DNA from: Bacilli bacterium
GTDB lineage: Bacteria; Bacillota_I; Bacilli_A; RF39; UBA660
Direction: 5' to 3'
Assembly: GCA_017888105.1 (NCBI GenBank)
Contig: JAGHGS010000001.1
Span: 1-6,757 of the forward strand
DNA: 6,757 nt
The stretch's first letter is position 1, and every line of letters starts with the position of its first letter. A program made the position numbers and the translations under genes. Below the pieces are notes generated by a model, which searched no databases, was not told the DNA's origin, and was given only the letters and a program-made list of their open reading frames with translations. Positions 5,735 through 6,757 of this stretch are shown here, one piece after another.

Positions 5735-6565
5735 TCATCTTCGCATATAAATAGGAACTCGAACGAGAGTAGTAGACTTCATTTCTTTACCTTCATCTAA
5801 TATTTTCATCGCTTCATCACAATAATTTCGACAAGCATCTTTAAAAGTCATTTCTTGATAAATTAATTTATGTGTAATTTTAAATTCTAATTCGTTAAAA
5901 TCCTCCAAAAAAGTTGCATAAATCATATCAACCATTTCTAATAAGTGTCTACTAGCCCTAACTTCTTTATCCTCTAATAAATGAAAAACTAAATAATTAT
6001 GATCCGCTGTAGGAGCTTGAAATAATTTTAAAATTAACCAAGTATAATCTTCTTCTTGTGCCAACAAATAAGATATATCCGAAACTAAATCGTACTTAGG
6101 TAAATGAGTATTAATGATACCATTTAAAATTATATCTGTAAGTCCTAACTTTCTTAACGTTTCGTTTTTAATTATCTCTTCAAATTCTTCCCAACAGTAA
6201 ATAAAATCTTCTTCAATAAAGCATAATCTTGCTTCTACTTTTAAATAAGTAAGCATATCCTTTTCCAATAAAGAACTATCAAAAAGAGGAAAAGTAGGAT
6301 ATGCAAGAAGAATATCTAAATAGTCATAAAAATTTTCTTTCGCAAAACCCTCTTCATGAAATAGCTTCCAAAAATTAAGCAAAGACTCTTTTAAATCAAA
6401 AAAATCAAGATCCATATCCAAAAGCCGATTAAAAGCTTGTTCTACTTTTAATTTATACTCGCTAGATAACTCCTTATAAGCCATCTCCCCCAATATTGTT
6501 TTTACGATGGTATAACAATTTCTATCCCATTTCCATTCTTTTAATATTTTAAAATTAGTAAACAT
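5735..6565 (-). CDS. Protein of unknown function (276 aa)
   Basis: I do not recognise a family. The protein is soluble, with no signal peptide or membrane segment, and seems almost entirely alpha-helical. It is rich in Leu, Glu, Asp and aromatic residues, notably the acidic/aromatic stretch CFIEEDFIYCWEEFEEII at about 114-131. The overall pattern resembles helical-repeat or scaffold proteins, but this is only an impression. The C-terminus is more basic (TTLVRVPIYMRR). The ATG at 6563-6565 follows GAGGTG (6572-6577) by 6 nt, and a clear terminator begins 2 nt after the stop, so it forms a single-gene transcript facing away from the plus-strand gene at the right edge. Base composition matches its neighbours and gives no sign of recent transfer. 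Confidence 0.8.
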   Translation of the reverse strand: MFTNFKILKEWKWDRNCYTIVKTILGEMAYKELSSEYKLKVEQAFNRLLDMDLDFFDLKESLLNFWKLFHEEGFAKENFYDYLDILLAYPTFPLFDSSLLEKDMLTYLKVEARLCFIEEDFIYCWEEFEEIIKNETLRKLGLTDIILNGIINTHLPKYDLVSDISYLLAQEEDYTWLILKLFQAPTADHNYLVFHLLEDKEVRASRHLLEMVDMIYATFLEDFNELEFKITHKLIYQEMTFKDACRNYCDEAMKILDEGKEMKSTTLVRVPIYMRR

Positions 6566-6586
6566 TATTTACACCTCATATATAGT
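6559..6586 (+). promoter_or_regulatory. Candidate rightward promoter
   Basis: TAAACA (6559-6564, 4 of 6) and TATAGT (6581-6586, 5 of 6) are 16 bp apart. If used, transcription would start near 6593, giving the plus-strand gene a leader of about 128 nt that crosses the hairpins at 6613-6690. The evidence is motif matching in very AT-rich DNA and is weak. Confidence 0.25.
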
Positions 6587-6589
6587 ATA
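6584..6589 (-). promoter_or_regulatory. Possible -10 element of the 276-aa gene
   Basis: TATACT (5 of 6 to consensus) lies 18 nt before the ATG. The -35 is poor: TTGTTT (6604-6609) is only 14 bp upstream. It overlaps a rightward -10-like TATAGT (6581-6586), so the site could be shared by divergent promoters. Confidence 0.35.
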
Positions 6590-6652
6590 GCAGAAAAAAA
6601 AGTAAACAAAAAGAGGAATTAATCCTCATCCAGGATAAATTCATAAAATCGC

Positions 6653-6690
6653 AAAAATGACACAAAGAGTATAAAAAGTGTCATTTTTTT
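6653..6690 (+). terminator. Strong intrinsic terminator-like hairpin before the plus-strand gene
   Basis: AAAAATGACAC (6653-6663) and GTGTCATTTTT (6678-6688) form a perfect 11-bp inverted repeat with a 14-nt loop. The stem merges into a run of seven T (6684-6690). The shape is symmetrical enough to work in both directions, but the T run is better on the plus strand. No plus-strand gene ends before it, so it is either an attenuator in the leader of the gene at 6721, the end of a small RNA, or a barrier between divergent genes. Confidence 0.7.
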
Positions 6691-6707
6691 GTTAAAATGA
6701 TAACAAA
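6688..6707. repeat. Palindrome over the presumed -10/RBS of the plus-strand gene
   Basis: TTTGTTA (6688-6694) and TAACAAA (6701-6707) are perfect 7-bp inverted arms around AAATGA. The repeat covers the -10-like TAAAAT (6693-6698) and the start of the AAAGGA ribosome binding site (6705-6710). Its size and symmetry fit a repressor operator, but no regulator can be named. Confidence 0.5.
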
Positions 6708-6720
6708 GGAATGATGAAAA

Positions 6721-6757
6721 ATGGCAAGAAAATCAAAAGTGTTAGAAGAAATAATAA
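6721..6757 (+). CDS. Start of a rightward gene, product unknown
   Basis: ATG at 6721 opens a frame to the window edge with 12 codons visible, MARKSKVLEEII. AAAGGA (6705-6710) lies 10 nt upstream, a slightly long but usable spacing. An alternative frame from ATGATG (6711 or 6714) is also open, but is only 0-3 nt from the ribosome binding site and gives an unlikely Lys/Arg/Asn string. The basic N-terminus is too short to assign a family. Confidence 0.55.
   Translation, partial: MARKSKVLEEII

Noticed and set aside
5676..5738. N-terminal extension of the 105-aa protein by 21 residues from ATG at 5736
   Set aside because: The extension crosses the perfect terminator hairpin of the preceding gene and lacks a ribosome binding site, while the internal ATG at 5673 has AGGGG at proper spacing.
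6607..6627. Leftward terminator from the GAGGA/TCCTC hairpin plus TTTTTG
   Set aside because: The stem is only 5 bp and no leftward gene lies to its right within the window, so it is not listed as a terminator; it is considered only as a competing leader hairpin.

Overview
The window is very AT-rich chromosomal DNA, by eye about 30% G+C. It looks like a low-GC Firmicute of the Bacilli/Erysipelotrichia type. The main reasons are the sporulation trio dacB-spmA-spmB in the Bacillus order, strong AGGAGG-like ribosome binding sites, sigma-A-type promoters and intrinsic terminators. TGA is used as a stop (spmA, the metallo-hydrolase gene, the 276-aa gene) and Trp is TGG, so the code is standard rather than mycoplasma-like. 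The exact genus cannot be read from this window. Nothing indicates a phage, insertion sequence, CRISPR array, tRNA or rRNA.

All genes except the last run leftwards (minus strand). From right to left they are: a 276-aa protein of unknown function that ends in a strong terminator; a 105-aa unknown protein that ends in a terminator overlapping the next promoter; and an operon of a ComEC-like metallo-beta-lactamase-fold lipoprotein, a 65-aa DUF3006 protein and a two-helix membrane protein flanked by coiled coils, closed by a terminator. Next comes the overlapping operon dacB-spmA-spmB (a D-alanyl-D-alanine carboxypeptidase and two spore maturation membrane proteins). The last leftward gene encodes a long J-domain protein that runs off the left edge and has its own near-perfect promoter right after the spmB stop. 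At the far right a plus-strand gene begins, and only 12 codons of it are visible.

For five genes the longest open frame overestimates the N-terminus. dacB, spmA, the coiled-coil gene, the DUF3006 gene and the 105-aa gene each have a good ribosome binding site that places the start a few codons further in. The corrected starts are given here. The sporulation operon is translated entirely from non-ATG starts (GTG, GTG, TTG) with overlapping junctions.

The least explained stretch is the divergent intergenic region at 6566-6720. It holds a strong rightward terminator-like hairpin directly before the plus-strand gene, two mutually exclusive small hairpins upstream of it, and a 7+7 palindrome over that gene's presumed -10/RBS region. 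Together these could be an attenuated leader. The remaining genes look like ordinary chromosomal genes, two of which have no function I can recognise.
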